This document shows positions 10,900 to 19,591 of a DNA stretch of 64,000 nucleotides, piece after piece; the stretch's first letter is position 1, and each line of letters opens with the position of its first letter. The translations under genes and the position numbers were made by a program. Location: NCBI RefSeq assembly GCF_022763305.1, contig NZ_JALEGT010000062.1:26720-90719 (forward strand). The letters are read 5' to 3'. The DNA is from Marivita sp. (GTDB lineage: Bacteria > Pseudomonadota > Alphaproteobacteria > Rhodobacterales > Rhodobacteraceae). The notes under the pieces were generated by a model. That model saw only the letters and a list, made by a program, of their open reading frames with translations. It ran no database searches and was not told the origin of the DNA.

Positions 10900-12081
10900 T
10901 CACAGTCGGTCGTATTCCGCCGCGTGACGCCCCGCCCAAAGCCCAGTCGCGAAACAGGCGGTCAGCAGATACCCCCCCGTCGGCGCATCCCAGTCGAGCA
11001 TCTCGCCCGCGCAGAACGTCCCGGGTCGGTCCTTGAGCATAAGCGTGTCGTCCAGCGCGTCGAAGGACACGCCTCCAGCCGTCGAGATCGCCTCGTCCAT
11101 CGGGCGCAAGCCCGCGTGACGAATGGGAACGGCCTTGATCATCTTTGCCAAGGCAGTTGGATGATCCGGCAAGGGATGCACAAACTCCCGCAGGATGGCC
11201 TGCGCCGCCGGGGACAGTTTCAGAACCCGGCGCAGATGGTTTGACAGGCTGGCCTTGCCTTTGGGTTTTGCCAGACGGTCAGCCACCGCCTCAAGCGTCA
11301 GGTCGGGCAACAGGTCCAAGGTCAGCTCGGCCCCTTCGCGCAGGGACGGGGCCAAGGGATAGACGCCGCCGCCTTCCAGCCCGCGTTTCGAGATCACCAC
11401 CTCGCCGCGGGACATCTGATCGCCCGCGTGCAGGGCGATGCCCTTCAACGGCGCACCGAAATGGCGGGTCATGTGATCAGACCAGTCCACCATCAGCCCG
11501 ACATTCGACGGTTGGAACGGCACGACCTTGATCCCGTTCGCCGCGAAACCTTCTGCCCAGTGTCCGTCAGAACCCAGCCGCGCCCAGCTTGCGCCGCCCA
11601 GCGCAAAGACCGTCACGCGAGGCGCCAGAACACGCGCGCCCTCGGGTGTCTCAAAGTGGTGCATGTTCCGTTCCAAATCGACCCAACGCCAGCGGGTGTG
11701 CCGCTCAAGCCCCAACCCGTCCAATCGTGCCAGCCACGCGCGCAACAGGGGTGACGCTTTCATTGCATCGGGAAACAACCGACCGGTCGATCCGGTGAAG
11801 GTGGTCTGGCCCAAGCCTTCGGTCCAGGCTTTCACCTCGTCGGGTCCAAACGCTTTGAGACAGGCCCGCATTGTCGGATGCAGACCTGCGCCGTAGGAGG
11901 CGAGGAACGGTCCGAAGGCCTGCATCTTGGTCAGGTTCAACCCCGACTTTCCCGCCATCAGGAACTTGCGGCCAATCGACGGTTTCGCCTCGACCAGCGT
12001 CACGGCCCGCCCTGCCACCAACAGCGCCTCGGCCGCCATCAGGCCCGCAGGCCCGCCTCCGATGACGAGCGCGTCGGTCAC
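10900..12081 (-). CDS. HI0933-like flavoprotein (TIGR03862 type)
   Basis: A 393-residue FAD-binding protein starting almost directly with the dinucleotide motif VIGGGPAGLMAAEAL, followed by KPSIGRKFLMAGKSGLNL, typical of the HI0933/TIGR03862 flavoproteins. The C-terminal FCAGEMLDWDAPTGGYLL motif closes the FAD domain. The biological role of the family is not known; it resembles tRNA- or thiol-modifying flavoenzymes only distantly. Its start overlaps the stop of the MscS gene by 4 bp (ATGA), so the two are translationally coupled. Confidence 0.85.
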   Translation of the reverse strand: MTDALVIGGGPAGLMAAEALLVAGRAVTLVEAKPSIGRKFLMAGKSGLNLTKMQAFGPFLASYGAGLHPTMRACLKAFGPDEVKAWTEGLGQTTFTGSTGRLFPDAMKASPLLRAWLARLDGLGLERHTRWRWVDLERNMHHFETPEGARVLAPRVTVFALGGASWARLGSDGHWAEGFAANGIKVVPFQPSNVGLMVDWSDHMTRHFGAPLKGIALHAGDQMSRGEVVISKRGLEGGGVYPLAPSLREGAELTLDLLPDLTLEAVADRLAKPKGKASLSNHLRRVLKLSPAAQAILREFVHPLPDHPTALAKMIKAVPIRHAGLRPMDEAISTAGGVSFDALDDTLMLKDRPGTFCAGEMLDWDAPTGGYLLTACFATGLWAGRHAAEYDRL

Positions 12082-13406
12082 TCTGCCGATGGCGCATTGC
12101 GCAGTTCGACAACGCGGTGGGGATAGGGGATTTCGATATTGTGCTCCTTGAGCGCTTTCCAGATCAGAAACAGCACATCCGAGGCGTACTTGTTCTTGCC
12201 GTCGTCAATACCGTTCACCCAGAACTCTACCCCGAAGTCGATGCCGCTGTCACCGAAGCCGCGCAGCTCTACATCGGGCGGTTCGGGCGATTGCAGCACG
12301 CCGGGATGCTTGGACACGGCGTCTACGATGATGTCCGGCACAAGATTGATGTCGGTGTCATAGCTGACCGAAAACGCCACTTCGAGCCGGTTGGCGCTGC
12401 CCTGATCCGAGTAGTTGATGATCCGCGTTGTGATGAAATCCTCATTCGGCACCACGATCCAGCGTCCATCGAAGGTTTCAAGGATCATCGCGCGCGCAGT
12501 TGTCTTGACGATGGTGCCCGCCTGTCCGTTGTCGAGTTCGACATAGTCGCCGACGGTCGCCTGCCCTTCAAGAAGCAGGATCACACCCGAGATGTAGTTC
12601 GATGCGATTTTCTGCAAACCAAAACCCAAACCCACACCAATCGCACCGCCCAACACCGCCAGTGAGGTGAGCGGGATGCCCATGATGTTCATCAGCAGAA
12701 TAAAGGCGAGGCCGAAGATCATGAGCTCCGCCGCCTTCGCCGCAAGCTGGCGCGTGGCGGGGCGCATCTCTTCCTGCTTGTTGATGTAGGCGGCGGATTG
12801 ATCGTTCGACCAGCGCCCCAGCCAGAACAGAAGCGACCCGGCGATCACCCCGCGCAACAGCGACATCACCGAGAACGAGATGTTTCCAAGCGAAACAATC
12901 GTGTTGTCCAACCGCTCGGTCAGGAGGTCGAGCAGCCCCACGGCATAAAGCGCCACGACGGGCAGCAATACATAGCGGCCCAGCAGTTTCAGGAACGGAT
13001 CGCTGATTATGTCGCGCACCAGCACGCGCGCGGCGAGGAAGAGGAACACCCCCTTGCCGAAGGCGATTACCGTGCCGGTTCCGAACACGCTCCGCGTGAC
13101 CTGCTCACCGATTGCGGCGAAGACATAGGCGAGAACCGGCAACACCAGAGGAACCGCCAGCAGCAGACCGCGACGCATGCGCGACAGAAGCGACTGGCTG
13201 TCCGCCGGAGGCGTGAAGAGGCGGGTCAGAAACGGTCGAAGGCGCCGTGCAACGATCACGGCCGCAAGATAGGCCAGGATCAGCAGCGCGAACTGAGACC
13301 AGGCGGCTGGAGACAGCAACCAGACCAGGGCGATTTCATAGCCCTGAAGCGCAAGAGCCGCCGCGTTCTGGACGATGGGCGGTTGCGCCGAGAGGTCCCA
13401 ATCCAT
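12078..13406 (-). CDS. MscS-family mechanosensitive channel
   Basis: A 442-residue membrane channel. Several N-terminal membrane helices precede the pore-lining segment AIGVGLGFGLQKIASNYISG, which is strongly diagnostic of MscS. The beta domain (VGDYVELDNGQAGTIVK) and the C-terminal alpha/beta domain with IEIPYPHRVVELRN follow. It would vent solutes during hypo-osmotic shock. The start at 13406 is chosen over one 63 bp upstream because AAGGGA lies at suitable distance and MDWDL leads straight into the first helix. The stop is coupled to the flavoprotein gene. Confidence 0.9.
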   Translation of the reverse strand: MDWDLSAQPPIVQNAAALALQGYEIALVWLLSPAAWSQFALLILAYLAAVIVARRLRPFLTRLFTPPADSQSLLSRMRRGLLLAVPLVLPVLAYVFAAIGEQVTRSVFGTGTVIAFGKGVFLFLAARVLVRDIISDPFLKLLGRYVLLPVVALYAVGLLDLLTERLDNTIVSLGNISFSVMSLLRGVIAGSLLFWLGRWSNDQSAAYINKQEEMRPATRQLAAKAAELMIFGLAFILLMNIMGIPLTSLAVLGGAIGVGLGFGLQKIASNYISGVILLLEGQATVGDYVELDNGQAGTIVKTTARAMILETFDGRWIVVPNEDFITTRIINYSDQGSANRLEVAFSVSYDTDINLVPDIIVDAVSKHPGVLQSPEPPDVELRGFGDSGIDFGVEFWVNGIDDGKNKYASDVLFLIWKALKEHNIEIPYPHRVVELRNAPSAE

Positions 13407-13497
13407 GCCGATTCCCTTGAAATTTCGTCCCCTTGTTTCAATTAGATGCCTTGAGCCACGCTCCAGCACAAGCCTCGCGCATCGGAGACATGCTGCT

Positions 13498-13818
13498 TTG
13501 GTCGAGACCGATCCGATCTGCCCCTTATGCCTGCGCCCAATCCCGCCGGGGGTGCGGCAAAGCCTGCATCACCTGATCCCGAAACTGAAAGGCGGCAAGG
13601 GCGGCCCGACAATCCTTGTGCACCATATCTGTCACCAGGAAATCCATGCGACCCTGAGCGAAGCCGAGTTGGCGCGCGCGTTCAACACACCCGAAGCGCT
13701 GAGGGCGCATCCGCATCTTGCTGCGTTCTTCGACTGGGTGTCGAAACGGCCGCCAGATTTCCACGCACGGGGGCGCAGCAGTCTGCGCAAGCAGCGGTCG
13801 CGCCGAAGAAAGAGATAG
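13498..13818 (+). CDS. HNH endonuclease-family protein
   Basis: About 106 residues containing CPLCLRPIPP, SLHHLIPKLKGGKGG and HHICHQEIHA, which together form an HNH zinc-finger nuclease core. Such stand-alone proteins are frequent in Rhodobacterales with no proven target. No ATG opens the conserved frame downstream of the mscS start; the best candidate is TTG at 13498 with GGAG 10 nt upstream. The frame also stays open back to 13375, inside the 5' end of mscS, so the true start is uncertain. The C-terminus is very basic (RKQRSRRRKR), consistent with nucleic-acid binding. Confidence 0.7.
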   Translation: MVETDPICPLCLRPIPPGVRQSLHHLIPKLKGGKGGPTILVHHICHQEIHATLSEAELARAFNTPEALRAHPHLAAFFDWVSKRPPDFHARGRSSLRKQRSRRRKR

Positions 13819-13911
13819 GTCCGATCTGGTCCTGATGTTTCGCACGCGAAACAATGGAGCCGGAACGGTCCTTTTAACCTTCGAGTAATCCGTCAGAGGG
13901 AGCTGCATGTT

Positions 13912-13968
13912 TTGTGCAAATTCGCGCAAATATTGCGCTAATGACTTTTATTGCGCATTTTTGCAAAA
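13912..13968 (+). promoter_or_regulatory. Phased GCGCAA/TTGCGC repeats upstream of pirin
   Basis: The AT-rich leader of the pirin gene contains GCAAA at 13916 and 13926 (10 bp apart), the 15-bp palindrome GCGCAA-ATA-TTGCGC at 13924-13938, TATTGCGC repeated at 13931 and 13949, and TTGC again at 13961. The spacings near 10 and 18 bp place the copies on one DNA face, as for cooperative regulator binding. No regulator is assigned. Confidence 0.45.
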
Positions 13969-14007
13969 ACTCTATCTTCAGCTTCATCACACAAAAGGAG
14001 CACCGCC

Positions 14008-14946
14008 ATGAGCTGGAATCCCGCCCTTGATCCGCATTGCCCGACCGGGGATGACGTGGACGCCATCGAAACCGTTATCATCCCGCGCGCCCGCGATCTG
14101 GGTGGCTTCGAAGTCCGTCGTGCCCTGCCCGCGCCGCGTCGGCAGATGGTGGGACCGTTCATTTTCTTCGACCAGATGGGACCGGCCGAGTTCCTGCCGA
14201 CCAAGGGTCTGGACGTACGGCCGCATCCGCATATCGGGCTGGCGACGATTTCGTACCTCTTTCGGGGTCGGATGCACCACCGGGACAGTCTGGGCACCGA
14301 TGCGTGGATCGAACCGGGTGCGGTGAACTGGATGGTGGCGGGGCATGGGATCACCCATTCCGAACGCACCGACGACGACACGCAGACCGATCCGATGCCG
14401 TTTTTCGGGATTCAGACCTGGGTCGCCTTGCCCAAGGATCACGAGGACCGCGCGCCCGAGTTCGAACATGCGCCGGTGGAGGCGCTGCCGTTCCTTGAGG
14501 GCGAGGGCAAATCCGTGCGGCTGATCCTTGGCGATGCGTGGGGCGAACGCGCGCCAGTCAAGACCGCGTCCGAGATGTTCTATGCCGATGCTGTGCTAGA
14601 AGCAGGTGCTGCGATCCCACTGCCCGACAATCACGAGGATCGGGGCGTGTACGTGGTGGAAGGGTCGGTGACGGTAGCAGGAGAGACCTATGAGGCGGGG
14701 CGGATGATGGTGTTCCGTCCGGGGGATCGGTTGTCCCTGCAGGCCGGGCCGATGGGCGCGCGGGTGATGCTTTTGGGCGGGGAAACGCTGGAAGGGTCGC
14801 GGTATATCTGGTGGAACTTCGTTGCATCGTCGAAAGAGCGGATCGAAGAGGCCAAGGAAGCTTGGCGCGCCGGGGATTGGGCCTCGGGTCGGTTCCAGTT
14901 GCCGCCGGGGGACGATGCGGAGTTCATCCCGCTGCCGGATCGGTGA
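14008..14946 (+). CDS. Pirin-family cupin protein
   Basis: A 312-residue bicupin. The N-terminal pirin domain shows RRALPAPRRQMVGPFIFFD, RPHPHIGLATISYLF (metal-binding histidines), GAVNWMVAGHGITHSER and the closing GGETLEG segment. Bacterial pirins are non-haem iron proteins; some have quercetinase activity and others modulate metabolic enzymes. The start at 14008 follows AAAGGAG. It is tail-to-tail with the SH3-domain gene, with only 2 bp between stop codons. Confidence 0.9.
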   Translation: MSWNPALDPHCPTGDDVDAIETVIIPRARDLGGFEVRRALPAPRRQMVGPFIFFDQMGPAEFLPTKGLDVRPHPHIGLATISYLFRGRMHHRDSLGTDAWIEPGAVNWMVAGHGITHSERTDDDTQTDPMPFFGIQTWVALPKDHEDRAPEFEHAPVEALPFLEGEGKSVRLILGDAWGERAPVKTASEMFYADAVLEAGAAIPLPDNHEDRGVYVVEGSVTVAGETYEAGRMMVFRPGDRLSLQAGPMGARVMLLGGETLEGSRYIWWNFVASSKERIEEAKEAWRAGDWASGRFQLPPGDDAEFIPLPDR

Positions 14947-14948
14947 CC

Positions 14949-15557
14949 CTATTGGATGTCGGCGGGACAGGTGCTGAAAACACCGGGAAGATCGGCGTTC
15001 AAGCTGCACATGATGCCGCCCCAGTGAAAGCCGCGCTGGCCACCCGTGTCTTCGATTTCGAACCATTCGTAGCCGTCGAAGATCACACCGGTTGCGGTCA
15101 GGATCGACAGGGGCGCGCCATAGCCCAAACTGCCGGATCGGGCAAAGTCGATGCCCGGTCCGCTGCGGACATTGCCGCCGAGTGACGCCGCCTTGGGGTA
15201 TGTCGCGGTGTCTGGCGCTTCAAACCCCGCTGGAAGAACGCAGAGTTTCGGGTCCTGATCATCAACAAAGAGCATGACTTCGCTGCCTTTGCCGCGCACA
15301 AGAAAATGCCCGAGAGGCAGGACGATGTCGTAGCCAAAGCCCGACCCCACCGGAACCGGTGCCATTTCGAGCGCTTCGCTGTCCAGCATCAGCGTCGCTG
15401 TGCCATCGGGGCGCGGAGGAATGACCACCTGTATGGCGGGAGAGGTGGCGCTGCCTTCGTCGCAGACGAACACCGTGCCGGGCGGGACATCGCCCTCTGC
15501 AAAAACGGGGCTGCCCAGAAGGGCCACGCCAAGAGCCAGTATACGTGTCGCTGTCAT
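14949..15557 (-). CDS. Secreted SH3-domain protein
   Basis: A 202-residue exported protein: a signal peptide (about residues 1-20, cleavage near VFA-EG), then a beta-rich region of about 100 residues, then a bacterial SH3 domain in the last 80 (GGNVRSGPGIDFARSGSLG, YEWFEIEDT, GFHWGGIMCS). SH3b domains usually bind cell-wall peptides. Cysteines near both ends of the mature protein could pair in the periplasm. It is the last gene of a minus-strand group with the coiled-coil and OmpA/BON genes. No defined function. Confidence 0.7.
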   Translation of the reverse strand: MTATRILALGVALLGSPVFAEGDVPPGTVFVCDEGSATSPAIQVVIPPRPDGTATLMLDSEALEMAPVPVGSGFGYDIVLPLGHFLVRGKGSEVMLFVDDQDPKLCVLPAGFEAPDTATYPKAASLGGNVRSGPGIDFARSGSLGYGAPLSILTATGVIFDGYEWFEIEDTGGQRGFHWGGIMCSLNADLPGVFSTCPADIQ

Positions 15558-15587
15558 GGCAAAGCCCCTTTACATGATATCGGATCG

Positions 15588-15917
15588 TCAGCGGGTAGCG
15601 GTCACACGTTCGAGATAGACGCGAAGTTCTTCGGCCTCATGACGGGCATCGCGCAGGCCTTCCATTGCGGCGGCAAGTTCAGCTTCGGTCTGGGCCAGCT
15701 GGTTGGTCAGTTCGGCTTCGCGCTGCTGAAGGTAGGTGATCGCCTGATCGCGGGTTTCTTCGGCCTCATGCAGTTCCTGGCTCATGCGCTCCAGCTGATC
15801 CATGTCCGCCTGGCTGACACGGGTGAACCGGTGCACGAGCCAATTGGCAAACCATCCAAGACAGAATGCAACAAAAAGGATGATCGCTGTCGTGATGACA
15901 AACTCAGTTCTGTCCAT
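15588..15917 (-). CDS. Membrane-anchored coiled-coil protein
   Basis: A 109-residue protein: one N-terminal membrane helix (VITTAIILFVAFCLGWFANWL) followed by about 70 residues of continuous heptad-rich helix (SQELHEAEETRDQAI...REAELTNQLAQTEAELAAAM). The start at 15917 lies inside the end of the OmpA/BON gene (14-bp overlap), so the pair is translationally coupled. The topology suggests an inner-membrane anchor with a long cytoplasmic rod. No family name is recognised. Confidence 0.72.
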   Translation of the reverse strand: MDRTEFVITTAIILFVAFCLGWFANWLVHRFTRVSQADMDQLERMSQELHEAEETRDQAITYLQQREAELTNQLAQTEAELAAAMEGLRDARHEAEELRVYLERVTATR

Positions 15918-17820
15918 CGCTGGTGCCCTCTGCGCCGTCGCTTGCAGATGTTTCGTCTGTTGGCGCGGAATCTTCAATACTTTCCAGCGTGGTTTCTGAC
16001 TCTTCGACCGGTTCGGGGCGGCGCAACTTGAATTCGATGCGGCGGTTGGCCTCGCGGCCATCCTCGGTGTCGTTGCTGGCGATGGGTTGTTCTTCGCCAT
16101 AGCCGCGGACTTCGTAGCTGGCGGTCAGGACGCGGCGCTGGCGCAGCGCGTCGACAACGGCCTGGGCGCGGTCCTGGCTCAGCTGCTGGTTCATTTCTTC
16201 CCGACCCTGACTGTCGGTGTGGCCCGCAATCACCAGAGGAATGTCGCCACAGAGTTTCAGCAGCTCTGCGATCTCGTCCATGATGTCCTGCGTCGCAAGA
16301 TCGAGTGTGGCCGAGCCCGGCTCAAAGGTGATCTTGCGGTCGCCGATGATCTCGACGATCTGGGCCTCACATTCCTCGGGCGTCGGAATGCCCAGCAGGG
16401 GATCGAGTTTCTCCTGATAGGTGATGTCGATCTCGAAATGCTCGCTTTCGCCCAGCTTGTCCGCAAGCAGACCCGCGATTTCGGAACTGGCGTTCTGGTT
16501 GCCGGTGTTGCCCGTAATGGTCAGCGCGTCGGGTGTTACGGTGACGGCACCGTTGGACAGCCGCGACAGTGCTTCGAGACCAGCCAGAACGCGGCTGGAC
16601 CATGTGGCAGGCAGGGCTTCATCGACCCGCGCGGTTGTCCGCACGGTGGCAGAGCCAAAGGCGGCGCGGGCAAAGCTGTCGGCGGTGGTGCGGGCGATTT
16701 CGCTGTTGATGCGACCGCGCAACTGCACCTCGCCTTCCGGGCTGCGGGTTGCGACGAATTCGGGGATGCCTTCCGGCGCGGCTTCGGGCGGTATGGGCAG
16801 TGTTGCATTGACCACGAACACGTCCGGCAGGTCGGTTTCAAGAGCGCCTACAACCCGGTCGAACAGGGATTGATCGGTGCCTTCGAGCGCAAAGAGTGTC
16901 ACATCGGCATCGGCAAAGGTGATGCTGCCACCACCCAGCGCGTCGATGGCACGGATGCCCATGGCTGTGGCAGTTCCCCAGTCATTGGTCGGCGTGCCAA
17001 GACCCAGACGGCAATCGAGCTTTCCGGTCAGACCAACCTCGGCCGCGGCCTTGAGGATTTCGGCGCGATCGTCTTCGGTCGGGGCGGCGCAGGCATCAAA
17101 GCGGACGCCCTCGGCGTCCTTGATGAAGCGCAGCGTGAAAGGCGAGATCACGGGACGGGGTGCAGTGATGTCGAGTGCAAGGCGCAGATTGTCTTCGGCG
17201 CGGCGCGCAAGATCTGCCTCGACCCGGCGGCGGGCGTCTTCGTTTTCGACGGCACCCTTGATCGCGACGCGCCCCGCCTCGATCGAGATCTTTGATCGGT
17301 CCAGAACCCGCAGCACGGACACGGCATAGGTCAGCGCGTCTTCAAGCCCGTCCGGGACAGGGTATTCCGCGACTTCCAGCAGATCGGCCACGGGTACATC
17401 CGGCACCGCGCGGGTGATGTCCGCGACCAGTTGCTCGCGGTCCAACGCAGCCGGCAAGAGACCGATCATGGACACACCGCTGTCGTTGCGCAAGAGTTCG
17501 ACCGAGAAGCGGGGCGGCGTGATGCCATCGCTGTCGACAATATCGATCTGGTCGATGACACGGGCGGAATCGACCACGCGACCGGCGGCGCTGAGCGCCT
17601 GGAACCGGGCGGCTTCGGTTGGGGCGGTGCCGATCAGGAAGACCAGCAATCCGTTTGTGTCCACATCGGCCCAGGTCAGCGCGTCGCGGTCAAGCTCTGT
17701 GCGCACAGCCCGTTCCGAGCTTTCCTCGACTGCTCCAGCCGCCACCCATGCGGCCCCGATGCTGAGGACCGCTGCCGTGGCGAAGGCACAGAAGAGGATG
17801 AAAACAGAAGACAGGCGCAT
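15904..17820 (-). CDS. OmpA-family protein with BON-like repeats
   Basis: A 638-residue envelope protein. A hydrophobic N-terminal segment (about residues 5-30) acts as signal or anchor. A long middle region contains repeated BON-like units (for example residues around 160-215, SIEAGRVAIKGAVENEDAR, and around 420-460, TPDALTITGNT). The C-terminal OmpA peptidoglycan-binding domain spans about residues 475-610 (FEPGSATLD, IAGHTDSQG, LSQDRAQAVVDAL, EANRRIEFKL). It would link the envelope to the cell wall, with BON units contacting membrane lipids. It overlaps the downstream coiled-coil gene by 14 bp. Confidence 0.85.
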   Translation of the reverse strand: MRLSSVFILFCAFATAAVLSIGAAWVAAGAVEESSERAVRTELDRDALTWADVDTNGLLVFLIGTAPTEAARFQALSAAGRVVDSARVIDQIDIVDSDGITPPRFSVELLRNDSGVSMIGLLPAALDREQLVADITRAVPDVPVADLLEVAEYPVPDGLEDALTYAVSVLRVLDRSKISIEAGRVAIKGAVENEDARRRVEADLARRAEDNLRLALDITAPRPVISPFTLRFIKDAEGVRFDACAAPTEDDRAEILKAAAEVGLTGKLDCRLGLGTPTNDWGTATAMGIRAIDALGGGSITFADADVTLFALEGTDQSLFDRVVGALETDLPDVFVVNATLPIPPEAAPEGIPEFVATRSPEGEVQLRGRINSEIARTTADSFARAAFGSATVRTTARVDEALPATWSSRVLAGLEALSRLSNGAVTVTPDALTITGNTGNQNASSEIAGLLADKLGESEHFEIDITYQEKLDPLLGIPTPEECEAQIVEIIGDRKITFEPGSATLDLATQDIMDEIAELLKLCGDIPLVIAGHTDSQGREEMNQQLSQDRAQAVVDALRQRRVLTASYEVRGYGEEQPIASNDTEDGREANRRIEFKLRRPEPVEESETTLESIEDSAPTDETSASDGAEGTSDGQN

Positions 17821-17879
17821 GCACAGTCCGCGTCAGTTGAACTCGGCAAAGCGATACGCTGCACCGCTCCGGATGGCAA

Positions 17880-18845
17880 TCACGCGAAAAGGGCAGTGGC
17901 GAAAAACAGCACAGGGATCAGACCGGCATCCCGGTTGGACCGGAAGAGATGCAGCAGCCGGTCCATGTCATCCAGCTTGAGGCGCCGCATCTGCCACATC
18001 ATGTGCCAGCCCATCGCCCAAGGTCCGCCCAACGCGAGCACCAGGGCGAGGATCTCGCCACGCGGAGCCGCGAGGATGATGGCATAGCCCATCAGCGCAA
18101 CGGTCAGGACGAGGAACCATGCAAGGTATTTGGGGGTCGCCTCACCAAAAAGGCGAGCGGTGGATTTGACGCCGATCAGCGCATCGTCTTCCTTGTCCTG
18201 ATGGGCGTAGATTGTGTCATAGAACAGTGTCCACGCCATGCCGGCCAGGTAGAGGCACACCGCAGGCCATTGCAGTTCGCCCGTATGGGCCGTCCATGCA
18301 AGCAGCGCACCCCAGTTGAAGGCGATGCCGAGAAAGATTTGCGGCCACCACGTGAAGCGTTTGGCGAAGGGATAGATCGCAACGGGCAACAGCGCGATGA
18401 TGCCCAGCAGGATCGCCTGAACCGGGAAGGTGATCAGGATACAGAACGCGATAAGGGATTGGATCACGGCCCAGCTCAGCGCCTGTTTCACCGTGACCTG
18501 ACCGGACGGGATGGGTCGCGAGGCGGTACGGGCAACGCTGCCGTCGAAGTCGCGGTCGGTGATGTCGTTCCATGTGCAGCCTGCGCCACGCATCAGGAAG
18601 GCGCCAATGCCGCAGCCCAGGATGATCCACGCATCAAAGAGCCGCGCCTCTCCGGTGTGGAACATCGCAAGTAGCGCACCCCAGACGCAGGGCAGATAGA
18701 GCAGCCATGTGCCGATGGGACGATCCGCGCGGCTTAATCGCAGGTACGGGCGAGACCATGCCGGGGCGAGCGTGTCGACCCAGTTGCCCGTGACGGCATC
18801 GGCAACCTGACCGCTCTGGTCTGGTGAAATCTGCGGGCCGGGCAT
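17880..18845 (-). CDS. ubiA: 4-hydroxybenzoate polyprenyltransferase
   Basis: A 321-residue integral membrane prenyltransferase attaching the polyprenyl tail to 4-hydroxybenzoate in ubiquinone synthesis. Both metal-diphosphate motifs are present, NDITDRDFD and DTIYAHQDKEDD, with multiple hydrophobic helices around them. The start at 18845 is supported by GGAG 8 nt upstream. It diverges from rsmE with only 12 bp between the start codons, so each promoter must lie inside the other gene's 5' region or further out. Retention of ubiA is consistent with respiratory ubiquinone use. Confidence 0.93.
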   Translation of the reverse strand: MPGPQISPDQSGQVADAVTGNWVDTLAPAWSRPYLRLSRADRPIGTWLLYLPCVWGALLAMFHTGEARLFDAWIILGCGIGAFLMRGAGCTWNDITDRDFDGSVARTASRPIPSGQVTVKQALSWAVIQSLIAFCILITFPVQAILLGIIALLPVAIYPFAKRFTWWPQIFLGIAFNWGALLAWTAHTGELQWPAVCLYLAGMAWTLFYDTIYAHQDKEDDALIGVKSTARLFGEATPKYLAWFLVLTVALMGYAIILAAPRGEILALVLALGGPWAMGWHMMWQMRRLKLDDMDRLLHLFRSNRDAGLIPVLFFATALFA

Positions 18846-18857
18846 ATGTGTTGCTCC

Positions 18858-19589
18858 ATGAATTCGAAGATGCGTGCGAAAGTCAGGCTTTTTGTAGAGC
18901 AGCCGCTTGGGGCGGTACAACCGGTTCCTCTGACGCGGGAGCAGGCGCATTACCTGTTTGGCGTGATGCGGATGGCGGTTGGCGACCCTGTGGCGCTGTT
19001 CAACGGGCGCGATGGCGAGTGGCAGGCCGAGGTCGCCGAGGCGGGCAAGCGCGGTGGCATCCTTGTGTGCCGGGAGCCGTCGCAGCCGCAGGTGATGCCG
19101 CCGGATGTCTGGCTGATGTTCGCGCCGATCAAGAAGGCGCGCACGGATTTCATCGTGGAAAAGGCGGTGGAGATGGGCGTGCGGCGGGTGATGCCCGTGC
19201 AGACCGCGCACACCAATTCCGAGCGCATCCGGCAGGACCGGTTGCAGGCCCATGCGGTCGAGGCGGCCGAGCAATGCGGCGGGGTCTTCGTTCCCGAGGT
19301 GACTGATCTCGCACGGTTGGATCGGGTGTTGGGCAAGTGGGACCCGTCGCGGCGGATCGCATTTTGCGACGAGGCGCTGGCGGGAGAGAGCGGGCGACTG
19401 CCGGATGCGCCGGGGCCGTGGGCGATCCTGATCGGACCCGAAGGCGGATTTTCCGAGGACGAGCGCAGGCGGCTGCGGGGGATGGACTGCGCCAGCCCCA
19501 TCAGCCTCGGGCCACGTATCCTGCGGGCCGATACGGCTGCGGTGGCGGCGTTGACGCTGTGGCAAAGCACGCTGGGGGACTGGGCGTGA
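18858..19589 (+). CDS. rsmE: 16S rRNA (uracil-1498-N3)-methyltransferase
   Basis: A 243-residue SPOUT-class RNA methyltransferase that modifies U1498 of 16S rRNA with S-adenosylmethionine. Diagnostic C-terminal knot motifs are ILIGPEGGFSEDE and LGPRILRADTAAVAAL. The N-terminal PUA-like part contains REQAHYLFGVMRM. In-frame ATGs occur at 18846, 18858 and 18870; 18858 is chosen because the peptide MNSKMRAKVRLFV aligns with the usual family start. It is divergent from ubiA and followed by a pair of perfect palindromes. Confidence 0.92.
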   Translation: MNSKMRAKVRLFVEQPLGAVQPVPLTREQAHYLFGVMRMAVGDPVALFNGRDGEWQAEVAEAGKRGGILVCREPSQPQVMPPDVWLMFAPIKKARTDFIVEKAVEMGVRRVMPVQTAHTNSERIRQDRLQAHAVEAAEQCGGVFVPEVTDLARLDRVLGKWDPSRRIAFCDEALAGESGRLPDAPGPWAILIGPEGGFSEDERRRLRGMDCASPISLGPRILRADTAAVAALTLWQSTLGDWA

Positions 19590-19591
19590 CG

